Source: Coenobita brevimanus (taxonomy: Eukaryota > Arthropoda > Malacostraca > Decapoda > Coenobitidae). Taken from it: a DNA stretch of 64,000 bases. Each line of letters starts with the position of its first letter. The stretch's first letter is position 1. Position numbers and translations under genes: made by a program. Of the stretch, positions 12,520-28,978 are shown one piece after another. The notes below the pieces were generated by a model. It made no database searches, had not been told where the DNA came from, and saw only the letters and a program-made list of their open reading frames with translations. The stretch covers positions 44,590,035 through 44,654,034 of the forward strand of contig CM064669.1 of the NCBI GenBank assembly GCA_032717465.1, given 5' to 3'.

Positions 12520-12740
12520 GGAGATGGGGGAAGAGGATGGGGAGGGAGGATGCAGAGATGAGGGAGAAAGGAGGAGAGTGGAGAGGGGAAATGCAGAGAG
12601 GAAGGAGTGGGAAGGAGAGGTTGGAGGGAAGTTGAGCTGAGGAGTGAAGAGAAGTTTGGAGGGGAGATACAGAGAGGAGAGGAGGAGCGAAAGTTAAGGT
12701 TGGGAAGGAAAGAGAGGAAGGTGAGAAACTCAGGAAGAAA

Positions 12741-12784
<44 letters not shown>

Positions 12785-12860
12785 ATCCGCCAATCGTTAG
12801 GAGGGTCAGAAGGTCAGGAAGAAAGGAGCAAGACAGAGAGAGAGAGAGAGAGAGAGAACC
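12520..12860. repeat. GA-rich low-complexity tract with two (GA)n runs
   Basis: Purine-rich DNA containing pure GA runs at 12,743-12,781 and 12,835-12,857. The antisense Ser/Leu/Pro-rich frame (12,240-12,947) runs through it and the transposon and is not a gene. Confidence 0.9.
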
Positions 12861-14085
12861 AATAAAAAAAATCCTTAGGCCGGTAGTGTTGCCAAAGAGG
12901 AAGGCTTGATCAGTGGGTAACCTAAGATTCAGGAACTTCGACCCCAACCTTACCCTAAATTGGGCAAGGAAGGGTAATAATTATGTGGTTTTCACAGTTA
13001 GGTTAGTCTTGCTGGAAATGACGTATAATATCCATATATAAGGCTGCGGAACTTGGAGATCCTGAGTTTGATTATGTGGTTAATTATACTTTGGATAAAG
13101 TATGTTTGTCCTTGGTGCCTCTTCACTCAGCGGTACAAATTGGGATCTGAATGTGAATTCTATTGTTGTGGGTCGCATTATAGGGCAAAATTTGAGTATA
13201 AATAGTGTGCCCTAATGATCCTCAGCCAGTCGGTAAAGGAAGTAATCCTACGGCTTCATCCAGAACCATTACAAAGTATAACCAAAGCACAGCTCGTTCT
13301 CCCCTCACTATAATGCCGTCTCTCACACCAAAACACATTTGTTTACGTCATGAACACTCACTCACACAACTCATATAATCCTTAAGCATACCTCAGTAAC
13401 AGGTCTTTGTTAGCGAAGGGGTAGTGATCGCATTTTTACAGCCGACAGTTGGATTACCTTGTACATGAAATTAGGATCACTACTATAACGCCTTAGTAAA
13501 TCACTGAAATCTTTAAATTCAACATCTGTAGTAAATCTTTGAAATCTGAATACGACGTCTGTGCTTACTAATGTCTTGGCGAGAATCAGATCAGTTACTT
13601 GTGCTGCTGGGTAAAGGGAGAAAGAGAAGGAACATACCGAGTCCACTAGTCTGACGGGCCCGAAAATTTAACTCTAATTATTACAGTTACGAGTTCAGTA
13701 AGTTGGGTAGCACACCACCGGCTCCAGCATTAAAGAGATTTGAGCAAGAAAATAAAAGCTGCAGGACTAAACACAGCCACTAGTAAATCAAGCCTTTATC
13801 TTCGTGCCGACATCCAGCAACGGACATGAGAAGCTAATAAGGCCTGATAAATCCCTCTAACAAACGTTCCTGGTTTAATCTACACAAAATAAAATAATTC
13901 ATAAAGACAGAGGTAATTTTTGCGGTGCGCTGGGTTTATAATTAGCATGAGTTAGGTGACGTACTGTTCAGAGACAGCGACTTTAGTGCAGTGGAATTTC
14001 GATAATTAAGGTGATGGATGAACTCAGCTTGGACAATGTGGGACATTTTTTTTTTTTTCCTTATCTCATTGATCCTCTGCCTTAA
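12861..14085. other. No gene seen
   Basis: Moderately AT-rich sequence without recognisable repeats. The antisense frame at 13,410-13,646 (78 codons) has mixed composition, but I cannot link it to any family. It includes two similar phrases of the form TAAATC-TTGAAATCT near 13,500-13,545. Confidence 0.4.
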
Positions 14086-14330
14086 AGGTGGCGAGGGGAA
14101 ACTTAAACCGTTCAGCCCAGTTACACCATTCTTATTCTTGCTGCTACACGGTTTTATTCAGTTTGAGAGAATTTTAAAAACCTCTTTAACCCCTTCATTT
14201 CAAGAAATCTGTATGAAATGAAACACAAAATCATTTAGTGGTGAACTAATTATAATAAACTAAAGCAGTCAAGCTATTTCCTCTTGGAGTCTTGGAAAAG
14301 GGCTAATTTTTAGAAGAAAATGGTCCGGCT
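14086..14330. mobile_element. Decayed TTAA element copy
   Basis: Phrases TTCTTGCTGCTACACGG, TTTTATTCAGTTTGAGAG, CTCTTTAACCCCTTCATTTC and AACACAAAATCATTTAGTGG follow the order of the palindromic family: left arm, centre, right arm. Confidence 0.5.
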
Positions 14331-14479
14331 TAAAGTATTATAGAATTTCTTTTCCTGAGAGAGAGAGAGAGAGAGCACCCCAGCGGCGCTTGGAATCTTC
14401 CCACATAAGATTTGTCAGATATTTGCTGTATCCATGTATCTTTGTATACATTCATCCATCCACCACCCACCTGTATATC

Positions 14480-14483
<4 letters not shown>

Positions 14484-14511
<28 letters not shown>
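14484..14511. repeat. Poly(T) tract in ATCCATC-rich sequence
   Basis: A T run flanked by imperfect ATCCATC/CATCCATC words from 14,440 to 14,640. Low complexity only. Confidence 0.9.
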
Positions 14512-14649
14512 CTATCCAACCACTCATCTAGATACTTTTTGCTACCCACAAATCATCATTTTATCTACCTGTTTACCCTTCCATCCATACACCTAACATC
14601 AGCGGTATCATTCATCCATCCATCTGACTTTCTGTCTAATTATCTATTC

Positions 14650-17635
<2,986 letters not shown>

Positions 17636-18113
17636 TCCTCTCTCACCTTTTGTCTCCATTTTCTCTGTCCCGTTTTACCGCCTCCTCACATCACGTCTCT
17701 CCTTTCGCTTCCCCTCCTCTTATTATCTCTCCTTTCTCCCCTCCCCCCACTATCTCCTTTCCCTCCCCCCCTTATTCTCTGTCCTTTCTCTCTCCCTCTT
17801 ATTCTCTATCCTTTCTCTACCCCCGTTATTATCTCTCCTTTCTGTCCTCCCCCCATTAGTCTCTCCTTTTTTCACCCCTTCATTCCCTTGCTCTTCTTTC
17901 TCCCTCCTCTTTTCTCCCTTTTCTTTCTCTGCTTTCTCCACTTTGTTTCTCCCTGCGGGTCTCTCTCCCTTTCACACCCCTCTTTTTCTCCCCATGTTTT
18001 GTCCCCCCACTCTCTCCACCCATTTTCTTCTCCCTTTCACAGCTTCTCTTTCAGATCGTCGCTTTCATCCTCTGTGCCTCTTTTGTCCTCAGTCTTTAAC
18101 CTACAATAACCAG

Positions 18114-18157
<44 letters not shown>
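17636..18157. repeat. Pyrimidine-rich tract with (CT)n end
   Basis: About 500 bp of TCTCCTTTC/CCCTCC-type sequence ending in a pure CT run (18,115-18,157). The Ser/Pro/Leu-rich frames across it are compositional. Confidence 0.92.
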
Positions 18158-18160
<3 letters not shown>

Positions 18161-18539
18161 CTTTGGCCTGCGGTCACCGTTCAGCCCACTACGTTCATAG
18201 TAATTTGCTATTACTTTGCATCCATTTAGCAGTGTTGTGGTGCATAGTTTGTTGCATAGTAATGATGGACAGACGGCTGGATACATTTTGCCGTGGCAGG
18301 ACAAACAGTGGTTATTTTACTGAGTCAAGTTAACGCTCTTGTGGTCGAGATAATTTTGAATTCTGTTCCAGCTGAACACCAGACATTTTATTCAGCTGAG
18401 AGAGTATAGGAGGTACAGTGTAATGCTGGTACTGTACCATTGGCCCTCTCATGGACGGGACAGCTCTAGTATTCTGTTCCAGGTAACTCTGTACGGTACA
18501 TTGTGTAGTTGAGAATGAGTCAAAGGAGCCTGAAGTCTA

Positions 18540-18915
18540 ATTCTTTCCGTCCTGCTGTTTCCAGGCGATGTTATTCCGTTGAAGGGACTGAGGTCATCAG
18601 GTTACAAATGTTATGAATCCAGTTGCACAAGAGGCTCCTTCGAAAGTTCACTAGATTCGTCTGTTGGTAGTCTGAATAAAATTGAAAAGTTATCATATTT
18701 ATGGGGATAACTCTGTAAATACAACAGCATCTCTAATATTTTTGTTACGCCTTCCGCCAGACGATTTTTTTTTCATCTCGGGAAGGACCTACAGTGGCGA
18801 AGGGATTAATGAAGTTAATATCTTAATCCGCCATTTCCAGCAGTGTCTCATGAGCTGAATAAAACAGTGTGGGGATACCACCAGTGTAATATATATTCTT
18901 CCTCACAGTGAACGA
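18540..18915. mobile_element. Two decayed TTAA element copies
   Basis: It shows TCCTGCTGTTTCCAGGCGATG, TTGGTAGTCTGAATAAAATTG, then CCGCCAGACGATTTTTTTTTC, GAAGGGATTAATGAAG, GAGCTGAATAAAACAGTGTG and CAGTGAACGAGTTAAGG. These alternate between left-arm and right-arm phrases, as in adjacent palindromic copies. Confidence 0.6.
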
Positions 18916-19490
18916 GTTAAGGCAAATGTGCAGGACTGTGGATGGAATGAAAGGGGGAACCGTATTCCAGGTGGTATATATGTGGCTTCTCAGCACCTCT
19001 TCCTTAGCAGTTTATTTTGCTTATTACACTGTAGTATTGTCTTGTATGTACTGTCTACTGTATCGTTTAAAGTCGACATGGTTTATTTAAGTAACGTACT
19101 GGAGAATATTTAAGTGTTATGTGCCGAAGAAACACTACATGTATAAATCTATTTAGAATACGACAGGATGATGGGGTAGTGTTGGGGATTAAGCGGGAAT
19201 ATTGGCTGTATAATTGCCTGCATAGGAACACTCTGTGGTGCCTTTTCTTGGCCAGGTAATTTATATGTTTTTAAAAATAATGTTGGAGCTTTTTATATCT
19301 TTCTTACGTAGACAGTTTTCATCATTAACATATGAGATTAGGATGTGATATGCAAAATAGATCGGTCACGAAGAGGTAGTACGATACCTCCGAAGCCAAC
19401 TACAAATATGGCCTAAAGTTCTGTGGAGCAAAGTCTAAAGATATCCTCAGACTTTGGCAGTGAGATCAGTTTGATTCTGTCAGTCCGATG
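18916..19490. other. No gene seen
   Basis: AT-rich sequence. Two overlapping frames of about 60 codons (18,908-19,113) have no recognisable features. Confidence 0.4.
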
Positions 19491-19860
19491 AGGCGGATAT
19501 TTCACCTTATTTTTGTGATGTTACCAGACGATGTTATTCAGCCGAGGAAGAGAAATGGAGAAATGACAGTGTAAACAGAAACTATATTTAAACCACGTCA
19601 CTGCCTTGTCCAGTGTTAACTAAATCGCTGGAGGTAGAGTAACACATTTATTCCAATGTCGTAACATTTTTTTTTTCCTGCTAACTATGTAAGAATTTAT
19701 TCAGCTGAGGAGAAGTCTTTTGAACCCTACAGGTTACAGTTATAGCCTTCAATAACCCCTTCACTTTATGAGGTCTCCCTTAGACTAAATAAAATTGTAT
19801 GGAAGGAGCAAGAATACATTACAAAAGATTTCACCGAATTATAGAAGGGTAAAGTATGTC
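19491..19860. mobile_element. TTAA palindromic element copies
   Basis: CCAGACGATGTTATTCAGCC (19,524-19,543) is followed by AAATCGCTGGAGGTAGAG, then AAGAATTTATTCAGCTGAGGAG, a central TTCAATAACCCCTTCACTTTATG, and ACTAAATAAAATTGTATGG. The second part is one nearly complete copy with both arms. Confidence 0.65.
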
Positions 19861-20755
19861 ATGGTACTGAACTAGGTAAATATACTTATGCGGAGTTACA
19901 CAGTGAGACCTGAGGACTGATGTGCAGCGGTGGCTCAAGGCCTTGGGTGGCTGCAGCACAAACAATATCCCTCTCTGCTCGTCCACCCCCCCCTCCCCCT
20001 ACACTTCATTCTTCCGTACTTATACTTACCATCCTCTTTGTACTTTCATGCCTCCAGTTCCATATTCCTCTGTACCCCCTCTGTACCCCTTCTTCCTCCT
20101 TCCCCCCCCAACTGTTCCCTCCGTACACTGGAAGCGGAACATAACTAATGACCGCAGTTATACAATACACAGATTGCAGGTGATGGCTAAAATGGCCTTA
20201 TGTTTACGGGTTATATTTACGAACGTTTTGTACAGTACAGTTAATTTGTCAGTCCTGTCCAGAGTCACAGCCATTAGGACCAAAGTTAACAGAGTATGGG
20301 GTGTGTAATTACGGTATAATAAAATTTGATTGTCACTGAAATAATATATACACATCGGCTGCCAGACCTAATACGAATGTATTTTTATTGGTGATGGGAA
20401 ACGAATTAAACAGGTGCTACACGTCAGTAGTGAAGAGTGTGTGTGTGTGTGTGTTGTACATTGTGCGTTAGATGAAGCAAAGTTAATGAGCGAAGTACAC
20501 GAAATGAGTGGAATGTGAATAAGGCATGAGGTGAATAACGTCAGGTGAACAAAGTAAGTAATTTGTGTGAGGCGGGGAGGAAGGAATATAGTGTACCTCC
20601 ACCACTCATAACTCACAGGCCGTTCCCACCACCACCACCTACCCCCTCAGGTCATTAAACAAAATGTAGTGTGTAGCGTCTGACCTGCAATCACCAGTGT
20701 GCACCATAACCTGCATGCATTAACGGTCTGTCTGTAATCCTTGGTTGTAGACGAT
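19861..20755. other. No gene seen
   Basis: This includes a pyrimidine-rich stretch (19,970-20,125) and a short GT run (20,438-20,454). No coding or RNA feature recognised. Confidence 0.4.

Positions 20756-20814
<59 letters not shown>
20756..20814. repeat. (GA)n-(GACA)n compound microsatellite
   Basis: A GA run changes directly into GACA tetranucleotides. GGAGAGGTAGGGA-type purine-rich sequence follows to about 21,150. Confidence 0.98.
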
Positions 20815-21240
20815 GCACGGGGAAACGTATGGAAGGTGAGAGGTAGGCAAGGACAGAAATAGGGAAGAGAAGTGGAAGTGAAGGAGAAAGGTAGGGATGG
20901 CTAGAGAAGGGGAAGAGAAATGGATAGGAAGAACAGAGTCAGGGACGGGGAGAGGTAGGGACGAGAAATGGAAGGGAAGAACAGAGGTAGGGAAGGTGAC
21001 AGGTAGGGATTGGAGAGGTAGGGAAATGAAGAGGACAGGAAGGATAAGCAGGTATGGAGAGAGGTAGGGAAGGAGAGAGCTAGAGATGAGGAAAGGTAGA
21101 ATATGGGAGAGGCAGAAAAGTGGAGATTTAGACAAGGAGAGGCTGGTAGTGGAGTAAGCAGACAGTAGGTTTGTGCACGTTCAGTTATCTGAAACACGAC
21201 ACTATCGGATGCAGTGTGAGTGTTTGATGTGTAACTCGTT

Positions 21241-21439
21241 ACCAGTCCCCGCCCTGGAGGGGTTCGGGGACTGGTATTGTTTTCATTTGGTTTGTCTGTC
21301 TGTCTGTTAGCAACGTCACGCGAAAGCTCCTACAGGGATGATGGACTAGAACCTTCTGAGCACTTTATTAAAGTTTGAGCCAAACTGGGCCAAGGCCCAG
21401 GCTGTTGGCTCTAAAAATGTAAAATATATATATATATAT

Positions 21440-21509
<70 letters not shown>

Positions 21510-21815
21510 CCAAAACTCCTTTTGAATTCGTCATAACAACATGAAACCCAAACCTAAGGGTGCATCTTTCAAATTTGCATCCTATAACATGCTTCATTAC
21601 ACTATGGGGGTCTCCCCCCCCCCAGTAGGGAGGGTCAGTGTCAGATGGGTCGGACCTAACATTAAAAATGGCATAAAATCGTCAATTTTCACCCGGTTTA
21701 CTCCAAATTTGATATATGACGTCTTTGACTAAATATCCTGTTGTGTTTATACGTCAGCAGTAGAATGACTGCCGGGGACGGGTTTGCTGTGCCTTGGCAC
21801 CGCTTCTTGTATTTG
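21241..21815. mobile_element. Possible dispersed repeat with terminal hairpin
   Basis: It begins with a perfect 11-bp stem, ACCAGTCCCCG (21,241-21,251) pairing with CGGGGACTGGT (21,265-21,275). Next comes GTTTGTCTGTCTGTCTGTTAG, a phrase seen at the start of many invertebrate dispersed repeats, then an AT tract (21,424-21,507). The sequence CGGACCTAACATTAAAAATG and a short hairpin GTGCCTTGGCAC close it near 21,802. Boundaries are inferred and no coding capacity is seen. Confidence 0.4.
21424..21507. repeat. (AT)n microsatellite
   Basis: An AT tract of 84 bp with a single GA interruption. Confidence 0.98.
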
Positions 21816-22028
21816 TAATATTATCATCATCGTAACGATTTATCCCCCACCTAATATGGGTTGAACAAGATTAAGTAATAAAGCTGGGAAATACGAACAA
21901 CATGACATATTAAATGGGCCACACAATCATTCGTTTATCATTCAGCTTCCCGAAATCGTGGCTTCACCTCACAAACTAACCATTTGCACGTATTTTGTTG
22001 GTTGATATTCGTTTTATATGTGCGTCAC

Positions 22029-22030
<2 letters not shown>

Positions 22031-22103
<73 letters not shown>
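22031..22103. repeat. (CA)n microsatellite
   Basis: Uninterrupted CA tract of 73 bp. Confidence 0.99.
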
Positions 22104-22104
<1 letters not shown>

Positions 22105-23410
22105 AGATAGTCAGTACGTTGTCTGTCGAGTTAAAAAATGGTGCCAGACCTTTGCCATGTGCCCCTTCGTACATAATTCGTCTAACGAACTCGATCCCCT
22201 GCCAGTTCCTTAGCCTCATTAACTCCCATACCTGCTGTCTCACACTTTTGTACCATATCCATCTTCTTGGTCAACAACGGTGCCTCAAAACGTCAGTTCA
22301 TGCACACATACATTTATAAACATCCTAACTATATGTTTCTCTTCATCTGACCATACCATCCAAGCAAACTCTTTTACCCTGCTATCATATCATTTTCCTG
22401 CATCAAGTGGTTTGCGAATTGCTTATTTCTTATCCATTCCATACTTCGCACTCGACTAACATTCCTCAGTATCCCGCTTTTGCTCTTGGTTTTTCGCTTT
22501 CATCCCAGATCAAAGTCACATCCATACATTAATTTAAACACTAACACATCATCCCACTGTCTTCGTGCAGCATTCATTCAGACTTGTGATTTGTATGAGG
22601 ATCTGTATTGCCCAGCTTCCCTTTTTTCCCGTACCACTCTTCCTTCCACTTCCTTGGTACATTTACTTTACTTATCGCTGCACCGAGGTACTTAATACAA
22701 TTAACCAGTAACAGTTTCTCTCCATTCACCAGCACATTAATCCAAGAGTCGCTTTCTATCTCAACAACCAGTTATCACTACTCTTATCTCTATTTTCCTT
22801 TTAGAACATACCAGTAACGCTCACAGATACAGCACTCGGGTCCAGTCTGCACACCAGTTACCTCAGCATTAACAGCATACATCGGATTGACGATAGCCCA
22901 ATCATCACCATTAATACCAAGGTTGTTGTAGTAACGTAGTGGTTGTGCTGATAATGAAGCCAGTATGTCTTGTACGAGTATTTTGTTGTGGTAAGTCAAG
23001 AGTCTTGGGAATGTGGTAATTGTGATAGTATTGCCTTAGTCGTGATAATAGTGTTGATGCAGTGTTGTAGTAGTGTGGTGATGGTCATGGGAATATTTGG
23101 GGAGTAATAGGTGTGTGTGGTGATGGTGTTTAGAGAACAGTGGTAGTAATGGTGGTGGTAGTGTGGTAGTGGCGGCATGAGTGCGTGTGGTGGTGATGGT
23201 AGATAGAGTGATGGTTGTCATGACGACCTGTGTTATCGTATTAATGTTATGATAACTTTAGTAGCAGTCTGGGTATAATAGCCGTGTTATAGTAAATGTG
23301 GCAGAAGTCATGTTATGGTAGCATTATTGTGATGGTGGTAGCAGTGTGGTTGATAGTTATTGTTGTATTATGATGCTGGTTGGCAGTGGTAAATCTGTGT
23401 TACTTGTGCA
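22104..23410. other. No gene seen; GTGGTRRTG-rich right half
   Basis: The left half (to about 22,800) is ordinary AT-rich sequence with short frames at 22,480-22,817. The right half is rich in GTAGTGTGGTGATGGT words, grading into the minisatellite that follows. No gene is recognised. Confidence 0.45.
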
Positions 23411-23613
23411 GAGAGACAGTGATGGTGGTTGTGGTGGAGACAGTGATGGTGGTTGTGATGGAGAGCTGGGTTGTGGTGGAGAGAGACAGTGATGGTGGTT
23501 GTGATGGAGAGCTGGGTTGTGGTGCAGAGAGTTAGTGATGGTGGTTGTGATGGAGAGCTGGGTTGTGGTGGAGGGAGACAGTGATGGTGGTTGTGATGGA
23601 GAGCTGGGTTGTG
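23411..23613 (+). repeat. ~46-bp minisatellite, 4-5 copies
   Basis: Units contain ACAGTGATGGTGGTTGTGAT and GGAGAGCTGGGTTGTGGTG. The first unit lacks the GAGAGCTGGG part, so two related unit types are present. Confidence 0.93.
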
Positions 23614-24473
23614 TCGTGTTGTATTGCGTCAAGGGCCTCGGGGATGAGGGTATATGTCAAAGTGCATCCTCTGTGTCGACCCACTTCATCTGTATCATTG
23701 TGCAATCATACAGTCTACATGAAGTCATGGCCTCCAGTAAAATAACGTATTTTATATATTTTACCTTTGTCATATCCTACATTTGACCCATCAGTGCGAT
23801 GGCGCCATTTGATGATTTCTTTCGCGAGAACTGTTAATAATAATAATTTCCTAGAGAGGTGATAGGTGCTCATTAGAAACTCTGTCAGTTATTGCGCTAA
23901 AAATGGTTTGGTGCTCATTTGAGACTATTAATAATTAGAGGTGGTGCTCATTAAAGAAATAATTACTGCACAATAGATGATTTGGTGTTCATTACAAACC
24001 TTAAATATTGAGCTACGAAGCTGATTTGCTGCCGATTAAAAGAATTGATGATTGTGGTAAAGAGAATGTTTGGTTTACATTAGACATTGTTAATAACTGA
24101 CCTATGGAGATGATTTAATGGTCATTAGAAACGTAATTAAAATTAGCTCTATAGTATAGAAGCCCACGCATACCTAGAACATTATGGACAAAAACAGTTA
24201 AGCACGACACGAGCGAATAGAAATGAAGAAAAGACAGTTTGAAGAACGACTGTTCATACGTCGAATTTCATTCAGCCATTACTTAGTATTCCAGCTGTGT
24301 GAGTGGTCCCGTCCCGTCAGGTGAAAACAAACCGGCTATAGTAAGGGTCGTCAAGGAGGATGTGGGTCTCCAGCTATGCATGCTTTATGAAGGAACCGAA
24401 CTTTTTAACATAAACAGCAAGATATGGCAACAGGAAGTGGTTATTATACTGAGTCATCAGTGTGCATGATTTC
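23614..24473. other. No gene seen; loose TTAATAATT-GGTGCTCATT repeat
   Basis: From 23,865 to 24,130 the phrase GGTGCTCATTAGAAAC or close variants recurs about five times, spaced 50-65 bp apart with GTTAATAATT-like words between. It looks like an old, diverged tandem repeat. The remainder is unrecognised. Confidence 0.5.
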
Positions 24474-24756
24474 TTAACCCCTTTACCACGATGATGTTTT
24501 GTACTGTGTTCATGAAACAGCCAGACTATAACAACAGGAAGTTATAATTAGGGTGTGAATGGCTTTACTCTTTCACCTTTATGATGCTTTGTATTTTATT
24601 CTTGATATCATTGAAGTATTTTGTTCAGTTTTGGAAGACCCTCTAAGTGAAGGGCTAGAATCACTGCCCACCATTTTCTTCAGTACGATGACGATTTGTT
24701 TCATTCTTCTGCAGACAGATGACTTGAAGAGAGACATTTGGTAGTGAAGGGTTGAA
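24474..24756. mobile_element. TTAA element copy
   Basis: It begins TTAACCCCTTTACCACGATG and closes with GGTAGTGAAGGGTTG. Inside are TTTTGTACTGTG, TTTTATTCTTG and CAGACAGATGAC-like remnants of the arms. Ends and length fit a palindromic copy. Confidence 0.5.
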
Positions 24757-25081
24757 GCCGACATGTTAATGTTTGAGGGAATGTACAGTCAGCATCAGAA
24801 GTCCTGCCGCCTCTTATACCGTGTCCTTCCATGAACCTTGAAAACCAGTATGATGAATCCCCAGCAGACGACGCTGATGACAGATCTATAGCTAAATAAA
24901 GCCATCAGGGTCAGCTGATGCGGATTCACCACACAGATTGCAAAAATCCGTGGAGAGAAAAACAGGAAAGACAACAGGACCTTGATGCTGATTGTACACT
25001 GATCAGCTTGTGCTCACCCCCTGTGCCTGCCCCCATACTGAGCCAGAGTCCCAGCCAGCGTTGCTCACACAACGAACACCT

Positions 25082-25498
25082 GTTGTTAGTAGTGCAAAGA
25101 TTCTGTAGACTGCACGTGTAGCTGTGTCACCGACTGTTGGTAATGTAAAGCTTTTGTAGACTGTATGTAGCTGTGTCACCGACTGTTGGTAATGTAAAGC
25201 TTTTGTAGACTGTATGTGTAGCTGTGTCAGCGACTGTTGGTAGTGTAAAGCTTTTGTAGACTGTATGTGTAGCTGTGTCACCGACTGTTGGTAGTGTAAA
25301 GCTTTTGTAGACTGTATGTGTAGCTGTGTCACCGACTGTTGGTAGTGTAAAGCTTTTGTAGACAGTATGTGTAGCTGTGTCACCGCCTACAGTTAGTAGT
25401 GCAAGGCTTATGTAAACTGCACGTGTAGCTGTGTCACTGTCAACTGTTGGTACTACAAAGCTTCTGTAAAGTGAACGTGTAACTTTGTCATTGCCAAC
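25082..25498 (+). repeat. 51-bp minisatellite, ~8 copies
   Basis: Units contain CGACTGTTGGTAATGTAAAG, CTTTTGTAGACTGTATGTG and TAGCTGTGTCAC. Inner units are nearly identical and the outer ones are more diverged. Because 51 is divisible by three, a 17-residue repeat stays open on the minus strand (25,003-25,609 in two frames), which is not evidence for a gene. Confidence 0.96.
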
Positions 25499-25939
25499 TT
25501 TTCCTTGTGTAGTTAGCCAAGGCCTATGGACCAAGGTGTACAGATATTGCACGGTTCGAAAAATAAATATAAAAAGACGGCCCAGTAGCTGAAGGGATAA
25601 AAAACACAAATATGCAGGTTCTGGTGGACCTGCACATCAAAAATGCATAAGTCCAATTGTAGGTAAAATAAAAGTTGTGGGCGAGCAGGAGTTTCCCACA
25701 GAGAGAGAGAGAGAGAGAGAGAGAATCATCGTGGACTTAGCATGCTTCTGGCAAGACTGTGTACATAACTGAGTCCAATGACATACAGTAAATTTTTCAT
25801 CATGAATCACAAGTAAACTACCAGAATAATTACATATTTTAATTGCAACCCACTTCCATAACTACAAGTGGCCGAGTGATCATGTTCTGAGCCGGTACTA
25901 ATGGAAAACTGTAATTGGTCTGATGCAGTACTGGTACCA

Positions 25940-25976
<37 letters not shown>

Positions 25977-26412
25977 CGCGCGCGCGCGCAGCCTAGCAAC
26001 TCACACAAAAATCCCAAGAAAAATGGATTTATATTACCAAAGTAGGATACATCATCGCTTCTCAGTTTTTGTTCTCTTGGCTGCACTCCTCTCCAGTGAC
26101 CTAAATCCTTCTGCCGCACACCAACAATCCCAAGGGAAAAATGGAACTAAACTGCCAATTGTAATGTCATTCACACTTTCCTTTTTTTTTTTTTTTTTTT
26201 AATTCTCTTCTCATTTCTTTTCCAGCCAGTGCCTCTTCTCTAACTACTTAGTCATGATGTCAAAGAAAAATGGATTTAAATGCCCAACTGTTATAGTGTG
26301 AACTCATGTCACTTCACATTTCCGTTTCTCATCTTTCTCCTTTCCTGAACTCTTCTCCTGCCACTGACCATTACTGCTGTAGTCAGTCTTTCCATTCGCT
26401 TTGAACCTCAGA
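25499..26412. other. No gene; short microsatellites
   Basis: It contains GA (25,701-25,724), CT running into a GC-alternating stretch (25,944-25,990) and a T run near 26,181-26,200. A phrase around AAATGGATTTA recurs near 26,021, 26,140 and 26,270, suggesting an old tandem duplication of about 120 bp. Confidence 0.6.
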
Positions 26413-26442
26413 TAGTAATAGTAGTAGTAGTAGTAGTAGTAA

Positions 26443-26476
<34 letters not shown>

Positions 26477-26484
26477 CGTAGTAA
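26413..26484. repeat. (TAG)n trinucleotide tract
   Basis: Interrupted TAG/TGG triplets over about 72 bp. Confidence 0.95.
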
Positions 26485-26679
26485 GAATAGCAATATCCTA
26501 ATATCTAACGCAATAAAAGAGCTTTTCTTTCATCTCCTCATATCGCCTCTCCTCTTGTCTCTTCGCTTTCGATCTCTCCTCTCCATTCGTCTGACCACCA
26601 CCATTGCCATCAGTTTAGCCATTCATTCTGGATCTCATAGAAAATTGAATCTAATTTTCATTCGCAATATGAAAGAAGG

Positions 26680-26788
26680 GGGTGTGAGCTGGGGGGAGGG
26701 CAGTGTAATGGCAGGGGACATTGCTACATGGAGGCAATTTGTTTGTGGCCCACCCCTCACGGGATTAAGGACTCTGGCTGTAGGTTGA
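26680..26788 (+). repeat. Dispersed repeat, copy 2 of 3
   Basis: GGGGACATTGCTACATGGAGG, then CAATTTGTTTGTGGCCCACCC, GGGATTAAGG and CTCTGGCTGTAGG align with 10,620-10,706 and 37,895-38,006. It also shares the GGTGTGAGCTGGGGG lead-in with copy 3. Confidence 0.75.
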
Positions 26789-27078
26789 TAAAATATTGTA
26801 AGCTCTTCTGTTCACTTTGCCATCTTTCTGTTTTTCTCATCTCCCTCACCACCACCATCACTGCCATCCACCCTGCCACTCAGGACCTCAAACAATAATA
26901 GGTGTAAACGTCGAGGCTGGGTGTTGAAAACCAGGTATTGCCCGTCAGTCTCCGACCAGCGTAATCTGTGCCTCCACTTCCTTGATCCACGCAAATTGGG
27001 AAAACTGAGTAGCTTTGGCTGAATATGAAAGTGGGACTGGGCTGTGGAGAGAGAGAGAGAGAATGGAAAGTTACGTGG

Positions 27079-28514
<1,436 letters not shown>

Positions 28515-28596
<82 letters not shown>
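28515..28596. repeat. (CA)n microsatellite
   Basis: Uninterrupted CA tract of 82 bp. Confidence 0.99.
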
Positions 28597-28597
<1 letters not shown>

Positions 28598-28947
28598 CGA
28601 TTAACAGATGCAAATCATGTGATACACCGCCAAAATTAAGCTGGAATACCAAATATAGATTTTTAGGAAGGGTAATCGGTGGCAGGATACAAATACCTGC
28701 GTTAATGGTAGTGTTGTCAGGGGCTGTATTACCCTGTGCAATTATAACAACATGCAGCCATCGCTTTTGTGATAATTACCCTTGTTACACGCAGTTATTA
28801 CTGTGCTAATAACAGTTGATAATTATTGAAACTGTTATTTCGCGAGGTAAGGGGGGGGGGACGGGAATACTATGGGGGCAAGTACTGTTTGAAAATTGAC
28901 AACGACAGACAGAGGGAAATTGTCATGCGGTAAGAACAGTGTGTGAA

Positions 28948-28978
<31 letters not shown>

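Noticed and set aside
12240..12947. 235-codon antisense frame
   Set aside because: It crosses the end of the GC-rich transposon and two GA tracts; stop-poor by composition, with no domain.
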